Shown: piece after piece, positions 47,725 to 56,862 of the stretch | How the letters are laid out: the number at the start of each line of letters is the position of its first letter | Numbering within the stretch: the first letter of the stretch is position 1 | From: Thalassotalea sp. HSM 43 | Lineage (GTDB): Bacteria > Pseudomonadota > Gammaproteobacteria > Enterobacterales > Alteromonadaceae | Assembly: GCF_004752005.1 (NCBI RefSeq) | Contig: NZ_CP038493.1 | Location: 496,001-560,000 of the forward strand | Reading direction: 5' to 3' | DNA: 64,000 nucleotides | Notes under the pieces: model-generated | Database searches by the model: none | Told to the model about the DNA's origin: nothing | Seen by the model: the letters and a program-made list of their open reading frames with translations, nothing else | Made by a program: the position numbers and the translations under genes

Positions 47725-47800
47725 TGGTGGACGGTACTGGGCTCGAACCAGTGACCCTCGCCTTGTAAGGGCGATGCTCTCCCAACTGAGCTAACCGTCC
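47725..47800 (-). tRNA. tRNA-Val(UAC), copy 2
   Basis: Identical 76-nt gene. Leader AATTATTACTTG is perfectly complementary (12 bp) to trailer CAAGTAATAATT. Confidence 0.96.
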
Positions 47801-47831
47801 AACAAGTAATAATTTGATATTTGAATTTGAA

Positions 47832-47907
47832 TGGTGGACGGTACTGGGCTCGAACCAGTGACCCTCGCCTTGTAAGGGCGATGCTCTCCCAACTGAGCTA
47901 ACCGTCC
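47832..47907 (-). tRNA. tRNA-Val(UAC), copy 3
   Basis: Identical 76-nt gene. Leader TTTGAATTTG pairs with trailer CAAATTCAAA (10 bp). Confidence 0.96.
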
Positions 47908-47933
47908 AAACAAATTCAAAGCGCAAAAGTAAG

Positions 47934-48009
47934 TGGTGGACGGTACTGGGCTCGAACCAGTGACCCTCGCCTTGTAAGGGCGATGCTCTCCCAACTGAGC
48001 TAACCGTCC
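47934..48009 (-). tRNA. tRNA-Val(UAC), copy 4 (first transcribed)
   Basis: Identical 76-nt gene. Leader CGCAAAGTAA pairs with trailer TTACTTTTGCG (10 bp, one bulge). Confidence 0.96.
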
Positions 48010-48447
48010 ATTTACTTTGCGACTCTCTTATTGCATTGCTACAGCAAGAAAGTGATGCGTATTATAGGGATCACTAAAAAACTGTCAACAGTATCTTTAA
48101 TTTATTTTGTGATTATTTGATCGTTCGCTGTTTTTTACAGCAATCGAGTCAATTTCTAAGCGACTTTTTTGACGAATTTTACGAAAATTAGTCCGAAATT
48201 TATCACGGGATGTAAAAAAGTATGTTTAACACTTTTATAACAAATGTAACCCTCTTATCAATAAACATCATACAATTCAGTAGATAAGCGGTTTTCAGCG
48301 CCGTTTTGGTCACTTTTTGACCGCAACACTTTGTTACATCCATCCCTAAAAAGCGTGCAACTTTTTCCCGCTATTCATACGTCTAGTAAGTTAAACCAAA
48401 CAAAAACTGACTTTTTAACTTAAAGAACTGCACACAGGAAGACGACT
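48010..48447. other. Control region between tRNA-Val array and DUF3718 gene
   Basis: It holds the tRNA promoter (separate entry) and AT-rich DNA upstream of the DUF3718 gene. The stretch 48290-48375 has several TTTTGG/ACTTTTTGACC-like runs but no recognised element. Confidence 0.4.
48061..48088 (-). promoter_or_regulatory. Consensus sigma-70 promoter of the tRNA-Val operon
   Basis: On the minus strand TTGACA-N16-TATAAT, both hexamers perfect, about 50 nt before the first tRNA. This is the strongest promoter visible in the window. Confidence 0.85.
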
Positions 48448-48795
48448 ATGAAAACCTTAACAACACTAGCAACAGCACTACTTTTTTCAGCAACCACTAT
48501 GAACGCAAATGCCGATAATATGGACGACCATATTCATAACGCTTTGGTAGACACGTGTAAAGCAGCGATGAGTGGCAATACCTTACGCTTTGAGCGTACC
48601 GTAAAAGAATATCGCCTTGATAAAGAAACCGTCGCCTTAGGTGTGGTATGTAATGGTCAAGACATTATTGCTTTTGCCGAAAGCCATGGTGCTAATAAAA
48701 CAGCTGAGCGTTTAAATGAAGCACTAGGTCAAGCCAGCATCACTGACTTAGCATCAATTGAGAAGTTTGAAGTGAACTTTGTTACTACGCCATAA
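48448..48795 (+). CDS. DUF3718 periplasmic protein
   Basis: 115 aa. Signal peptide about 1-22 (MNANA-DN), ribosome site AGGAAG. Two Cys (VDTCKAAMS and GVVCNGQDI) probably form a disulfide, as is usual for DUF3718. Common in Shewanella/Colwellia-like bacteria; function unknown. Confidence 0.75.
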   Translation: MKTLTTLATALLFSATTMNANADNMDDHIHNALVDTCKAAMSGNTLRFERTVKEYRLDKETVALGVVCNGQDIIAFAESHGANKTAERLNEALGQASITDLASIEKFEVNFVTTP

Positions 48796-48988
48796 GCATG
48801 GCTAGTTACAGTCACATCAGGCTGACAAGCTGTTTTGTCGATAAACGCCATCTGTTAAATGCAGGTGGCGTTTTGCTATCTAACGCCGCAATAAACCCTG
48901 TTTACTTGAATAAAATCAGTGAATTTAATGGTGTGGGTGAAAATGCTCATGATACACTTAATGCATCTATCCTTTTTGAGATGACACT

Positions 48989-49423
48989 GTGGAAATCGAA
49001 GTTCTCGCCATTGAAATAAACCAAGAGCCTATTGAGCTCTATAAGCTGTTAAAAATTGCCAACCTGGTTGGCGGTGGCGGAGAAGCGAAAATGATGATCT
49101 CAGAAGGCTACGTATTCTTAAACGGCGAAGTTGAATATCAAAAGCGCAAGAAAGTGTATTTTGAAGACATTGTGCAGTTTAATGGTGAGGCTGTAATGCC
49201 TATCTTAAACCCAGATTATGTCGCCCAAGAGCCAACAGCCACGGCGGCACCGGCTAAAAAGCCAGCCAAGCAAAACAAACCGAGCAAGCACGAGAAAACC
49301 AACAAAGCCCAAAAACAGGCTAATAGCGGCCGTCGTAAAAATCCGCAAAAACAAAAAGGCTCAGACAATAAAGCTGAGCCAGACACTAATTCACGCACCG
49401 GGCGTAAATCAATCTCGTTTTAA
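48989..49423 (+). CDS. S4-like RNA-binding protein (YbcJ-like) with basic tail
   Basis: 144 aa, GTG start. The first 75 residues (IELYKLLKIANLVGGGGEAKMMI, then the SEGYVFLNGEVEYQKRKKV strand) are a YbcJ/S4-type RNA-binding fold. A low-complexity tail rich in Lys, Gln, Asn and Pro follows (about 85-144). Probably binds ribosomal or other structured RNA. Its stop overlaps the opposing acetyltransferase by 4 bp. The ribosome site is weak, so the start is less certain. Confidence 0.78.
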   Translation: MEIEVLAIEINQEPIELYKLLKIANLVGGGGEAKMMISEGYVFLNGEVEYQKRKKVYFEDIVQFNGEAVMPILNPDYVAQEPTATAAPAKKPAKQNKPSKHEKTNKAQKQANSGRRKNPQKQKGSDNKAEPDTNSRTGRKSISF

Positions 49424-49902
49424 AGCGCCTTTTCCCAGAACTCAGCTAAGCCTAATTGCGGATCAAGTTCATAGCCAGTAAAACCAAATTTAAGGTAACT
49501 GGCTTTGGCGATTTCATTACCGTTTAATACTTCCAGCGTCAGCTTACAACAGCCTCGCTCTCGAGCTTCTTGCTCTGCGCGGGCTAATAATTTATGACTT
49601 AAGCCACGGCCTCGATACTCTGGCAGCACCGCCATATCATGAATATTTAATAATGGTTTGGCTTTAAAGGTTGAAAAACCGATAACACAATTGCAAATAG
49701 CCGCCGGTTTATCGTCAACGTAACACAGTAAAGAAAATACTTGAGGGTTATGTTTCATCGCCTCTATCAGGTTTTTCTTGGTGTAGTCTGACAAGCCCTC
49801 GTTGCCGCCCATAGGATCAACGGCATAAGCGTTGAGCAGCATAAGTAAGTCTTGTTGATGTTGCGGGTTTTCTAATTGTGCTAATACAATATGTTCTGAC
49901 AT
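49420..49902 (-). CDS. GNAT-family N-acetyltransferase
   Basis: 160 aa. DMAVLPEYRGRGLSHKLLARAE contains the acetyl-CoA pyrophosphate loop (R-G-x-G-x-[SA]) and LEVLNGNEIAKASYLKFGF is motif B. Substrate unknown. Monocistronic. Confidence 0.88.
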   Translation of the reverse strand: MSEHIVLAQLENPQHQQDLLMLLNAYAVDPMGGNEGLSDYTKKNLIEAMKHNPQVFSLLCYVDDKPAAICNCVIGFSTFKAKPLLNIHDMAVLPEYRGRGLSHKLLARAEQEARERGCCKLTLEVLNGNEIAKASYLKFGFTGYELDPQLGLAEFWEKAL

Positions 49903-49975
49903 GACCTAGTCCATTGACGATAAAGGCATTCAATGTATACAAGGCATGGCCTAAATTCAATAACGTTAAGTAAAT

Positions 49976-49998
49976 AAAAAGCCCGCTAATGCGGGCTT
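49976..49998 (-). terminator. Rho-independent terminator after the TonB receptor
   Basis: GCCCGC-TAAT-GCGGGC with a T tract on the minus strand. Confidence 0.82.
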
Positions 49999-50048
49999 GC
50001 AATAATTACGCGAATCGCGCGTTTGGGAGAAATTAACAGCTTATTTGC

Positions 50049-52439
50049 TTAGCCACCAAAGCGGACGACGCCTTGAATGGTAACCGTGCGAGGCGCAGCT
50101 AAGTAACCTAAGTCAGCAAAACCACCGAACTCCTGAACACCGGTAAGGATTTCTTCTTCGGTCAAGTTATTACCGATAACATTAACTTCCCACGTACCTT
50201 CAGAGGAGGCGATACCTAGACGTGCATTTACTTTGGTATAAGAACCTTGCACCAAATCTTCATTTAAGGCTCCGTCGGTATAATACTCATCAGAGTAAGC
50301 AACCACGACTCCACCTTGCAATACAAGGTTTGAGGTCAAATCAAAATTTAAATCCGCGAAAACGCTACCTGACACTTCTGGCGCATACGGCATGGTTTCA
50401 CCACTCAAATCACAACCACCTTGACCATTTGGATCTTCAGGCAAGTTGGCATTGTAATTACATGGACCATTGCGGAAACTGTCATATTCAGCATCCAAAT
50501 ACGCCACATTGGCACCAATGGTTAACCAGTCCGTCAAAATCATATTAACGTCCATTTCAACACCGGCGGTTGTCGCTTCACCAACGTTAGAGGCAATACT
50601 TACCGGCGCGCCCATATCATTTAAGATCGATGTCTTAACCTGTAAATCATCAAATTCACTTTGGAATACGGTAATACCGAAGCTACCTGCATCGTCCATA
50701 AATGACAATTTGTAACCTGCTTCAAGCGCAAACACGGTCTCATCATCAAACACTAGGCTTTCCGGTGCGATGGAACCGGCGGTGGCAATACCACCAGATT
50801 TCACACTCTCACCCGCCTTAGCGTATATAGACGAGTCGTCATTGATTTGATACTTAATGGTGACTTCTGGCATCACATTATCTGAATCAATGGTGTCTGA
50901 GTTACCGTCATAACCTGCTGGAGAACAAACAAAGGCGCCACCAGGGTTTACCGGAGAACCAAAAATGTCAGCGGTATTCATAAAGCCTGCGCCCATATCC
51001 CACTGACAGTAAGCTTGACGATCATAATCTTTTTCATCGTCAGTCCAACGAGCACCTGCGATCACGGTTAAGTTATCAGTGATGTCATAGTCTGCTGAAA
51101 AATAAACCGACATCATGGTTTGATCAACCGTTAGTGGATTATCACCACGCTCAACTATCGCACTGCCGAACCAATTCAAATCAACGATATTTGGCTGTGC
51201 GGTATAAAAATCACTGGTTTGGTAATAAGCACCAACGATGTACGAGAAGCGACCATCGGTTGGAGATAAGAACACCAACTCACCAGAGGTTTGCTCATAG
51301 GTTTCAAAATTATACGCGTCCCACAACGGTAAAGACGTGGTATCCACATCCACTGCAGCAGAGTATTCAAAGTCGGAATAACCTAGATTCGCTTGCAACT
51401 CATAACCGTTGCCAAATGTATAGCTGGTTTGTACAAAGGCGTTATCAGACTCTTGATACGTTTCACCGCCATTGACATTAAAGTTAACGGTCATGCCACT
51501 GGCATTGTTAATCAATGATGTATCTGAAGATTGTTGCCAATTTAATGTACCATCATCGTAAAGTGGGTAGCCAAACGCTTCACCGGTTGGTTTGATATTA
51601 AAAATCTCCCCCATCGAACCATCTACCGTAAACTCGCCGGTTTCATATCCGGCAGTTAGCTTAAAGCTACTTGATGGTTCAAATACGGCGGTAATTCTTT
51701 GAACAGACTCGTCACGGCCGCCAACATAGCTATCTTGTTGGTTTAATTCACCTGTGGCCAATAATGTTGGCACATCTGTCACAACGTTCTTCATCCAGCC
51801 ATCTGAGTCAGCTTCTCGCAAAGCAACACGCACGGCAAAGGTGTCAGTTAATGAACCACCAACAATAACGTCGGCTTTGGTACCTTCGTATTCGGTTTCA
51901 TACTCAGCTAACACACTGGCATGAAAATCGTCACCTGGGTTAGTCACATTGTTGTGAATACTCACCGCACCAGCGGTTGAATTCAAACCAAATAATACCG
52001 ATTGAGCACCACGTAACACTTCAATATGGCCGACATCAAAAAATGATGCTCGAGTTTGACGAGAGCGTGGCATATACACGCCGTTGACATACATAGATAC
52101 GGATTGTTCAAATCCACGGTCAGCCCCTGAGCCCATACCGCGCATGTAAACGTTGTTTGTGGTGAGTGAATCGCCAACAATAAAGTTAGGGATTGTTGCA
52201 GATAAGTCTTCTAAGTGGGTGATACTTTGCTTTTCAATGGCTTCACCTGTGGTGACATTGATGGCCATAGGGATATCTTTAGCATTCTCTGCACGCTTGG
52301 TCGCACGTACCTGAATGATTTCAATATCGTCTTCAGCCGCTTGTTGTTGTGCCGATACTGTTGCTGACGGCATATAAGCCATGCTTATACCACAGGCTAG
52401 CGCTACGCCTCGGGAAATCTTGTTGAACTTGATATTCAT
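50049..52439 (-). CDS. TonB-dependent outer-membrane receptor
   Basis: 796 aa. Signal peptide (cut near TVSA-QQ), TonB-box-like IEIIQVRAT. Plug domain has VYMRGMGSGADRGFEQ and LFGLNSTAGAVSIHN, and the beta-barrel ends in an aromatic strand (VTIQGVVRFGG). Transports an unknown ligand across the outer membrane. It resembles the receptor at the window's end (shared MPYAPEVSG / MPFAPEVSG, SDEYYT, KVNARLG). It is divergent from an acyl-CoA synthetase and TetR pair, so the ligand could be a lipid or aromatic acid; this is inference. Confidence 0.92.
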   Translation of the reverse strand: MNIKFNKISRGVALACGISMAYMPSATVSAQQQAAEDDIEIIQVRATKRAENAKDIPMAINVTTGEAIEKQSITHLEDLSATIPNFIVGDSLTTNNVYMRGMGSGADRGFEQSVSMYVNGVYMPRSRQTRASFFDVGHIEVLRGAQSVLFGLNSTAGAVSIHNNVTNPGDDFHASVLAEYETEYEGTKADVIVGGSLTDTFAVRVALREADSDGWMKNVVTDVPTLLATGELNQQDSYVGGRDESVQRITAVFEPSSSFKLTAGYETGEFTVDGSMGEIFNIKPTGEAFGYPLYDDGTLNWQQSSDTSLINNASGMTVNFNVNGGETYQESDNAFVQTSYTFGNGYELQANLGYSDFEYSAAVDVDTTSLPLWDAYNFETYEQTSGELVFLSPTDGRFSYIVGAYYQTSDFYTAQPNIVDLNWFGSAIVERGDNPLTVDQTMMSVYFSADYDITDNLTVIAGARWTDDEKDYDRQAYCQWDMGAGFMNTADIFGSPVNPGGAFVCSPAGYDGNSDTIDSDNVMPEVTIKYQINDDSSIYAKAGESVKSGGIATAGSIAPESLVFDDETVFALEAGYKLSFMDDAGSFGITVFQSEFDDLQVKTSILNDMGAPVSIASNVGEATTAGVEMDVNMILTDWLTIGANVAYLDAEYDSFRNGPCNYNANLPEDPNGQGGCDLSGETMPYAPEVSGSVFADLNFDLTSNLVLQGGVVVAYSDEYYTDGALNEDLVQGSYTKVNARLGIASSEGTWEVNVIGNNLTEEEILTGVQEFGGFADLGYLAAPRTVTIQGVVRFGG

Positions 52440-52612
52440 AACGTTTTCTCTTTGGATACTTATGTAATTTTTATTCTTTTTTTATTGTTATTGCACCACG
52501 TCCTTGCAGTGTAGCTGCCTCATTAAAAGACAGTGAATTAAATCATTGGTTGGATAGGCCAAACTTTATTCACATGGCTAACATTATGACGTTAAAAATT
52601 GATTGTCAACAC

Positions 52613-52631
52613 TAATGAGTCAGATTCATTA
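52613..52631. promoter_or_regulatory. Palindromic operator, probably for the TetR protein
   Basis: TAATGAGTCAGATTCATTA, a 19-bp near-perfect palindrome around a central A (arms TAATGA-TC / GA-TCATTA). Confidence 0.6.
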
Positions 52632-52777
52632 AAGTTTAAAATGACGACCGTAGGTTGAATTTTAACCGGTTTCAGTCACTTATTAGATAAAATCATTAAT
52701 GAAAAAAGTATGTTAAAACTTGTCAATATCGGCCAGCATGATGAAAAACTCCCTGTAAATGTATTAAATCGTAATAA

Positions 52778-52790
52778 TGAGCCAGACTCA
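52778..52790. promoter_or_regulatory. Second palindromic operator
   Basis: TGAGCCAGACTCA within AATGAGCCAGACTCACATT. It matches the first site as TGAGYCAGAYTCA, closer to the acyl-CoA synthetase start. Confidence 0.55.
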
Positions 52791-52896
52791 CATTGACTTG
52801 TTTGGCCGCAGGTTTTATAAAAATAGCAAGCAGGCTATAAACAATTAGAACAAGGCCTAAAAAACACGACAAAAGCAAATTATTAGGAAGCCAAGA

Positions 52897-54579
52897 ATGA
52901 GCGCATTACAACAAAGCTATTATTGTGGGGAAGGTAGTAGCCAACTTATTTATCAAACCATAGGCAGTTATCTCGACAATATCAGTGAACAACATCCGGA
53001 TACCGAAGCCCTTGTCGTTCGTCATCAAAATATCCGTTGGACCTATAAACAATTCAATGAACAAGTCAATCGATTAGCTACCGGGCTGCTCGCCATAGGT
53101 ATTGAGCCAGGTGATCGAGTTGGCATTTGGGGACCGAATAGCTACGAATGGGTGTTGACACAATTTGCGACAGCCAAAATCGGCGCCATTATGGTCTGTA
53201 TAAACCCAGCGTACCGCTTATATGAGCTGGAATATGCCCTAAATAAGGTTGAGTGCCGTGCCATTATATGTGCCGAGTCATTCAAGTCATCGCGTTACTT
53301 AGACATGCTCAATGAATTGGCGCCAGAGTTAAAACTTAGTAAACCCGGCGCATTGCAATCAAAGAAACTACCGCATCTCGAATTTGTGATTCGCATGGGC
53401 GATGAACCGAGCAAAGGCATGTTTAATTTTGAGCAACTGTGCGATATGGGCGGCGACAATGAACAACTATTGTTGCAGGCACTTAAGTCACAATTAAAGC
53501 CTGATGATTCAATAAATATTCAATTTACCTCTGGCACCACCGGCTCGCCAAAAGGTGCCACCCTTACCCATTGCAATATATTGAACAATGCCTCGCTATC
53601 GGCAACGGGTATGCAGCTAAAAGCGGGTGAAAAATTATGTATTCCGGTGCCCCTTTATCATTGCTTTGGCATGGTGCTTGGCTCACTTGCCTGTGTCTCT
53701 CAAGCCGCGACCATGGTATTTCCCGCGGCCAGTTATGACCCGCTTACCACATTACAAGCGGTTAGTGATGAGCAATGTATTGGCTTACATGGTGTACCAA
53801 CCATGTTTGTGATGATGTTAGATCATCCTGAATTCAAGCAATATGATGTGAGTAGCTTACGCACTGGTATTATGGCCGGCTCTCCGTGCCCTATGAAGCT
53901 GATGAAAGAAGTGATCAGCGATCTGCATATGGAGAATATTCTGATTGGCTACGGTCAAACTGAAGTAAGCCCGCTTAATCACTTAACTTTGCCTGAAGAT
54001 ACAATAGAGAAACGCACCGCAACGGTTGGCCGAGCGGTGCCTTATGTCGAAATAAAAATCATCGATGACAATGGCAACGTGTGCGCAATAGGTGAACCAG
54101 GTGAAGTGTGTACCCGGGGCTATTCGGTGATGCAAGGTTATTGGAATGACGAAGAAAAAACCATGGAGACCATAGATAGCTCTGGCTGGCTCCACTCTGG
54201 TGATATCGGTAGCATGGATGAAGATGGATACGTAATGATCACGGGCCGAATCAAAGACATGATCATTCGCGGTGGAGAGAATATCTACCCGCGAGAAATA
54301 GAAGAGTTCCTATACCATCACCCTAAAATTGCTGAAGTACAGGTATTTGGCGTCCCTGATGAAAAATTGGGTGAACAAGTTTGCGCCTGGATCCAAATAA
54401 AAGAAGGTGAAACTTGCACTGTGGATGAAGTATTAGCATTTTGTGAAGGTCAAATTACCCATTTTAAGATCCCTCGTTACATTGAATTTGTCGAACAATA
54501 CCCAATGACGGTTACCGGTAAAATGCAAAAATTCGTGATGCGTGATGAAATGGCACAACGCTTAGCAAATGCCAGTTAA
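52897..54579 (+). CDS. AMP-forming acyl-CoA synthetase
   Basis: 560 aa. The AMP-binding P-loop is FTSGTTGSPKG (about 211-220). Adenylate-binding GYGQTEVSP, hinge TGRIKDMIIRGGENIYP, and catalytic Lys in MTVTGKMQKF near the C-terminus are all present. It activates a fatty or aryl acid to the CoA ester, and looks like the medium/long-chain ACSF2-type. The TetR gene follows 140 bp downstream. Confidence 0.92.
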   Translation: MSALQQSYYCGEGSSQLIYQTIGSYLDNISEQHPDTEALVVRHQNIRWTYKQFNEQVNRLATGLLAIGIEPGDRVGIWGPNSYEWVLTQFATAKIGAIMVCINPAYRLYELEYALNKVECRAIICAESFKSSRYLDMLNELAPELKLSKPGALQSKKLPHLEFVIRMGDEPSKGMFNFEQLCDMGGDNEQLLLQALKSQLKPDDSINIQFTSGTTGSPKGATLTHCNILNNASLSATGMQLKAGEKLCIPVPLYHCFGMVLGSLACVSQAATMVFPAASYDPLTTLQAVSDEQCIGLHGVPTMFVMMLDHPEFKQYDVSSLRTGIMAGSPCPMKLMKEVISDLHMENILIGYGQTEVSPLNHLTLPEDTIEKRTATVGRAVPYVEIKIIDDNGNVCAIGEPGEVCTRGYSVMQGYWNDEEKTMETIDSSGWLHSGDIGSMDEDGYVMITGRIKDMIIRGGENIYPREIEEFLYHHPKIAEVQVFGVPDEKLGEQVCAWIQIKEGETCTVDEVLAFCEGQITHFKIPRYIEFVEQYPMTVTGKMQKFVMRDEMAQRLANAS

Positions 54580-54719
54580 TATCGAGTTGTTCAATAACTT
54601 AAAGCGGGTTTAAACCGCATTGTTAATTAAAATTGCGGCTTTTGGTCGCAATTTTTTTTACAAGGTGAAAATACACTGGCACAATAGCTTGCGTAAGGTT
54701 TGCAAAAGAGCAGTATGTT

Positions 54720-55430
54720 ATGACAACAAACGCCAAGAAAAAAAGAATAAGACAAAAGCCTGAAGAGCGACTTGCCGAAATACTTGATATTTCACACAAA
54801 ATGTTTGTCGAAAAAGGCTATGAGGCAACATCTATGGCAGATGTGGCCAAGCAAATTGGCATCGTTGAAGGCACCATTTATCGTTACTTCAAAACCAAAA
54901 AAGACGTGCTAATAAGTGTCTTAGAGCGTTGGTATAATGATGCATTGGCCGACTATACCCATAACCTTGCAGGCATTACCGGTGTCAAAAACCGCTTGCA
55001 CTTTATGATCTGGCACCATTTAAACGTATTAAAAGCAGAGCCAGCACTGTGTGACATGATAGTTCAGCACGTGCGGGTTGGTGACGATTACGAAGCAACG
55101 AAAATTTTTGAGCTAAATAAAGCCTACTCGAGTAACGTTGATAAAATCATTAAAGAAGGCATCAAAAACAATACCTTTCGCAGTGATGCACCGATTACGT
55201 TAATTCGAGACATGATTTATGGTGGCGTTGAATACCATGCTTGGCGTTATGTGACTGGCCGCAGCAATCGCTTGGATGTCGACAGTATTGCCGATCAAAT
55301 ATCCGATGTTGTCTATCGTGCGCTACTAAACAGCGACAATAAAGACTCTGAACAGCCTCGGCAAAACGATAACGGTGCTATTCTGGCAAAATTAGAACAA
55401 CTTGAGCAAAAACTAGATAAACTCAAGTGA
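54720..55430 (+). CDS. TetR/AcrR-family regulator
   Basis: 236 aa. The helix-turn-helix is TSMADVAKQIGIVEGTIYRYFKTKKDVL read as consecutive helices (about 36-63). Variable ligand domain, then an unusual C-terminal heptad segment (ILAKLEQLEQKLDKLK) able to form a coiled coil. It likely controls the acyl-CoA synthetase and divergent receptor through the two TGAGYCAGAYTCA palindromes, with an acyl-CoA as a plausible effector. Confidence 0.88.
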   Translation: MTTNAKKKRIRQKPEERLAEILDISHKMFVEKGYEATSMADVAKQIGIVEGTIYRYFKTKKDVLISVLERWYNDALADYTHNLAGITGVKNRLHFMIWHHLNVLKAEPALCDMIVQHVRVGDDYEATKIFELNKAYSSNVDKIIKEGIKNNTFRSDAPITLIRDMIYGGVEYHAWRYVTGRSNRLDVDSIADQISDVVYRALLNSDNKDSEQPRQNDNGAILAKLEQLEQKLDKLK

Positions 55431-55474
55431 ATTAACATATACGGGCAATAAGGCAAATGAATCTCAAGCTTGTC

Positions 55475-55768
55475 TTATTGCTGCTCTTCAATACAACACT
55501 CATCTTCTAAAAACCCAATCACTTTTTGCACCATGTCAAAATTGGCAACGCAATATAACGTGCGCCCTTCTCGTCGTTGCGTTAATAAATCGGCATTCAC
55601 TAATGCGCTAATATGATGCGACAAAGTAGAACCCGGGATCTCTAAGCGCTGCTGTAACTGGCCTACCGCAATACCGGTGTGACCGGCTCGCACCACACTA
55701 CGAAATACCGATAAGCGCGTTGCATGCCCTAATTCCTTAAAGGCTTTGGCTGTCGTTTCTATATCCAT
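55475..55768 (-). CDS. ArsR-family metalloregulator
   Basis: 97 aa winged helix: LGHATRLSVFRSVVRAG, then the IPGSTLSHHISALVNADLL recognition helix and RREGRTLYCV wing. A vicinal Cys pair near the C-terminus (DECCIEEQ) plus Cys in LYCV could sense As(III), another thiophilic metal or a thiol oxidant. Divergent from the permease across twin operators. No arsC or arsB nearby. Confidence 0.88.
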   Translation of the reverse strand: MDIETTAKAFKELGHATRLSVFRSVVRAGHTGIAVGQLQQRLEIPGSTLSHHISALVNADLLTQRREGRTLYCVANFDMVQKVIGFLEDECCIEEQQ

Positions 55769-55788
55769 TCTCGTCTCTTTTGTTAATT

Positions 55789-55812
55789 ATATTTCGATAT
55801 TACTAGAAATAT
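55789..55812. promoter_or_regulatory. ArsR operator 1
   Basis: ATATTTC-N10-GAAATAT, about 20 bp before the arsR start. Confidence 0.7.
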
Positions 55813-55837
55813 CTTGATCTTTCCATAAAAGATCTTT

Positions 55838-55861
55838 ATATTTCGACTATTCTAGAAATAT
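55838..55861. promoter_or_regulatory. ArsR operator 2
   Basis: The same ATATTTC-N10-GAAATAT, 49 bp from the first and 18 bp before the permease start. Confidence 0.7.
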
Positions 55862-55879
55862 AGTTAAAGGTTTATTACC

Positions 55880-56791
55880 ATGTTTACCACTGAAGCGATA
55901 ATGCAAACGCTCAATATGTTCCTATTTTTAACGGTCGAATTAACCGCCCTATTTCTGCTCATCAGTTACTTGGTTGGTTGGTTGCAATTGAAGATACCGC
56001 CAGCAAAGATTGAAAAGATCCTAAGTGACAAAAACGGTCGAGGCTATTGGGTGGCAGGATTACTAGGTGCAATCACGCCATTCTGCTCTTGCTCAACCAT
56101 TCCATTTTTAAAAGGTTTGTTACGAGCCAAAGCCGGCTTTGGCACCATGATGGTCTTTTTATTTGCCAGTCCATTGCTTAACCCGATCATCATAGGCTTA
56201 TTTATGGTCACCTTTGGCGTAAAAGTAACCGTATTTTATTTTGTCATGGCCATGGGTATTTCAATGCTCGCTGGTTTTCTTTTGGAAAAAGCTGGATTTG
56301 AAAGCGCGGTAAAAGAAAGCGCTTATGAAGAACCAAAACCCGCTGGCTGCGCCACAGGTTGCGGTAAAGATAAAGTGGTTATCAGCCCTTATAAGCAAGT
56401 GTGGCAATCGACCATTAAAGACTTTAAAAAAGTCTTACCGTATCTATTATTGGGTATTTCGATTGGTTCGTTAATATATGGCTTTATGCCAACCGAATTA
56501 GTTGCCAAATATGCGAGCGATGACAATCCATTTGCCATTGTAGTCGCTGCGGTTATCGGTATTCCGCTGTACATTCGAGCAGAAGCGGTTATTCCATTAA
56601 GCGCTGCATTAGCCGCAAAAGGCATGGGAATGGGCGCGATTATGGCGTTAATTATTGGTAGTGCCGGTGCCAGTTTAACCGAGGTCATTTTATTAAAGTC
56701 TATTTTTAAAAATAAACTGATCATTGCTTTCTTGACTGTGATTATTGCAATGGCGGTTATCAGTGGCTACCTATATAGCGTGATGTTTTAA
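55880..56791 (+). CDS. Permease of the ArsP/YraQ (DUF318) family
   Basis: 303 aa with about eight to nine membrane helices. The hallmark TPFCSCSTIP (Cys69, Cys71) and the second-half IRAEAVIPL region match the family. A cytosolic loop has CATGCGK (about 157-163), a possible metal-binding site. ArsP proteins export trivalent organoarsenicals; others in the family have no known substrate. Regulated with the divergent arsR by the shared operators. Confidence 0.88.
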   Translation: MFTTEAIMQTLNMFLFLTVELTALFLLISYLVGWLQLKIPPAKIEKILSDKNGRGYWVAGLLGAITPFCSCSTIPFLKGLLRAKAGFGTMMVFLFASPLLNPIIIGLFMVTFGVKVTVFYFVMAMGISMLAGFLLEKAGFESAVKESAYEEPKPAGCATGCGKDKVVISPYKQVWQSTIKDFKKVLPYLLLGISIGSLIYGFMPTELVAKYASDDNPFAIVVAAVIGIPLYIRAEAVIPLSAALAAKGMGMGAIMALIIGSAGASLTEVILLKSIFKNKLIIAFLTVIIAMAVISGYLYSVMF

Positions 56792-56800
56792 AACACATAA

Positions 56801-56833
56801 AAAAGGCTCTGCATTATCAATGCAGAGCCTTTT
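56801..56833. terminator. Bidirectional Rho-independent terminator
   Basis: AAAAGGCTCTGCATT / its complement with a 3-4 nt loop, between converging permease and M19 genes. Confidence 0.85.
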
Positions 56834-56862
56834 GTTTATCGTTTATTCGTCACTGGGTCTAA

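Larger units (their letters stand above)
52440..52896. other. Divergent control region, TonB receptor / acyl-CoA synthetase
   Basis: 457 bp without a gene. It holds two related palindromes (separate entries), one about 175 bp from the receptor start and one about 107 bp before the synthetase start. Otherwise AT-rich. Confidence 0.5.

Noticed and set aside
47717-47994. Open frames of 67-69 codons across the tRNA-Val array
   Set aside because: They are read through identical tRNA genes and arise from the repeat; no ribosome site.
48798-49019. 73-codon frame after the DUF3718 gene
   Set aside because: It overlaps the start of the S4-like gene, and its composition and lack of a ribosome site argue against it.
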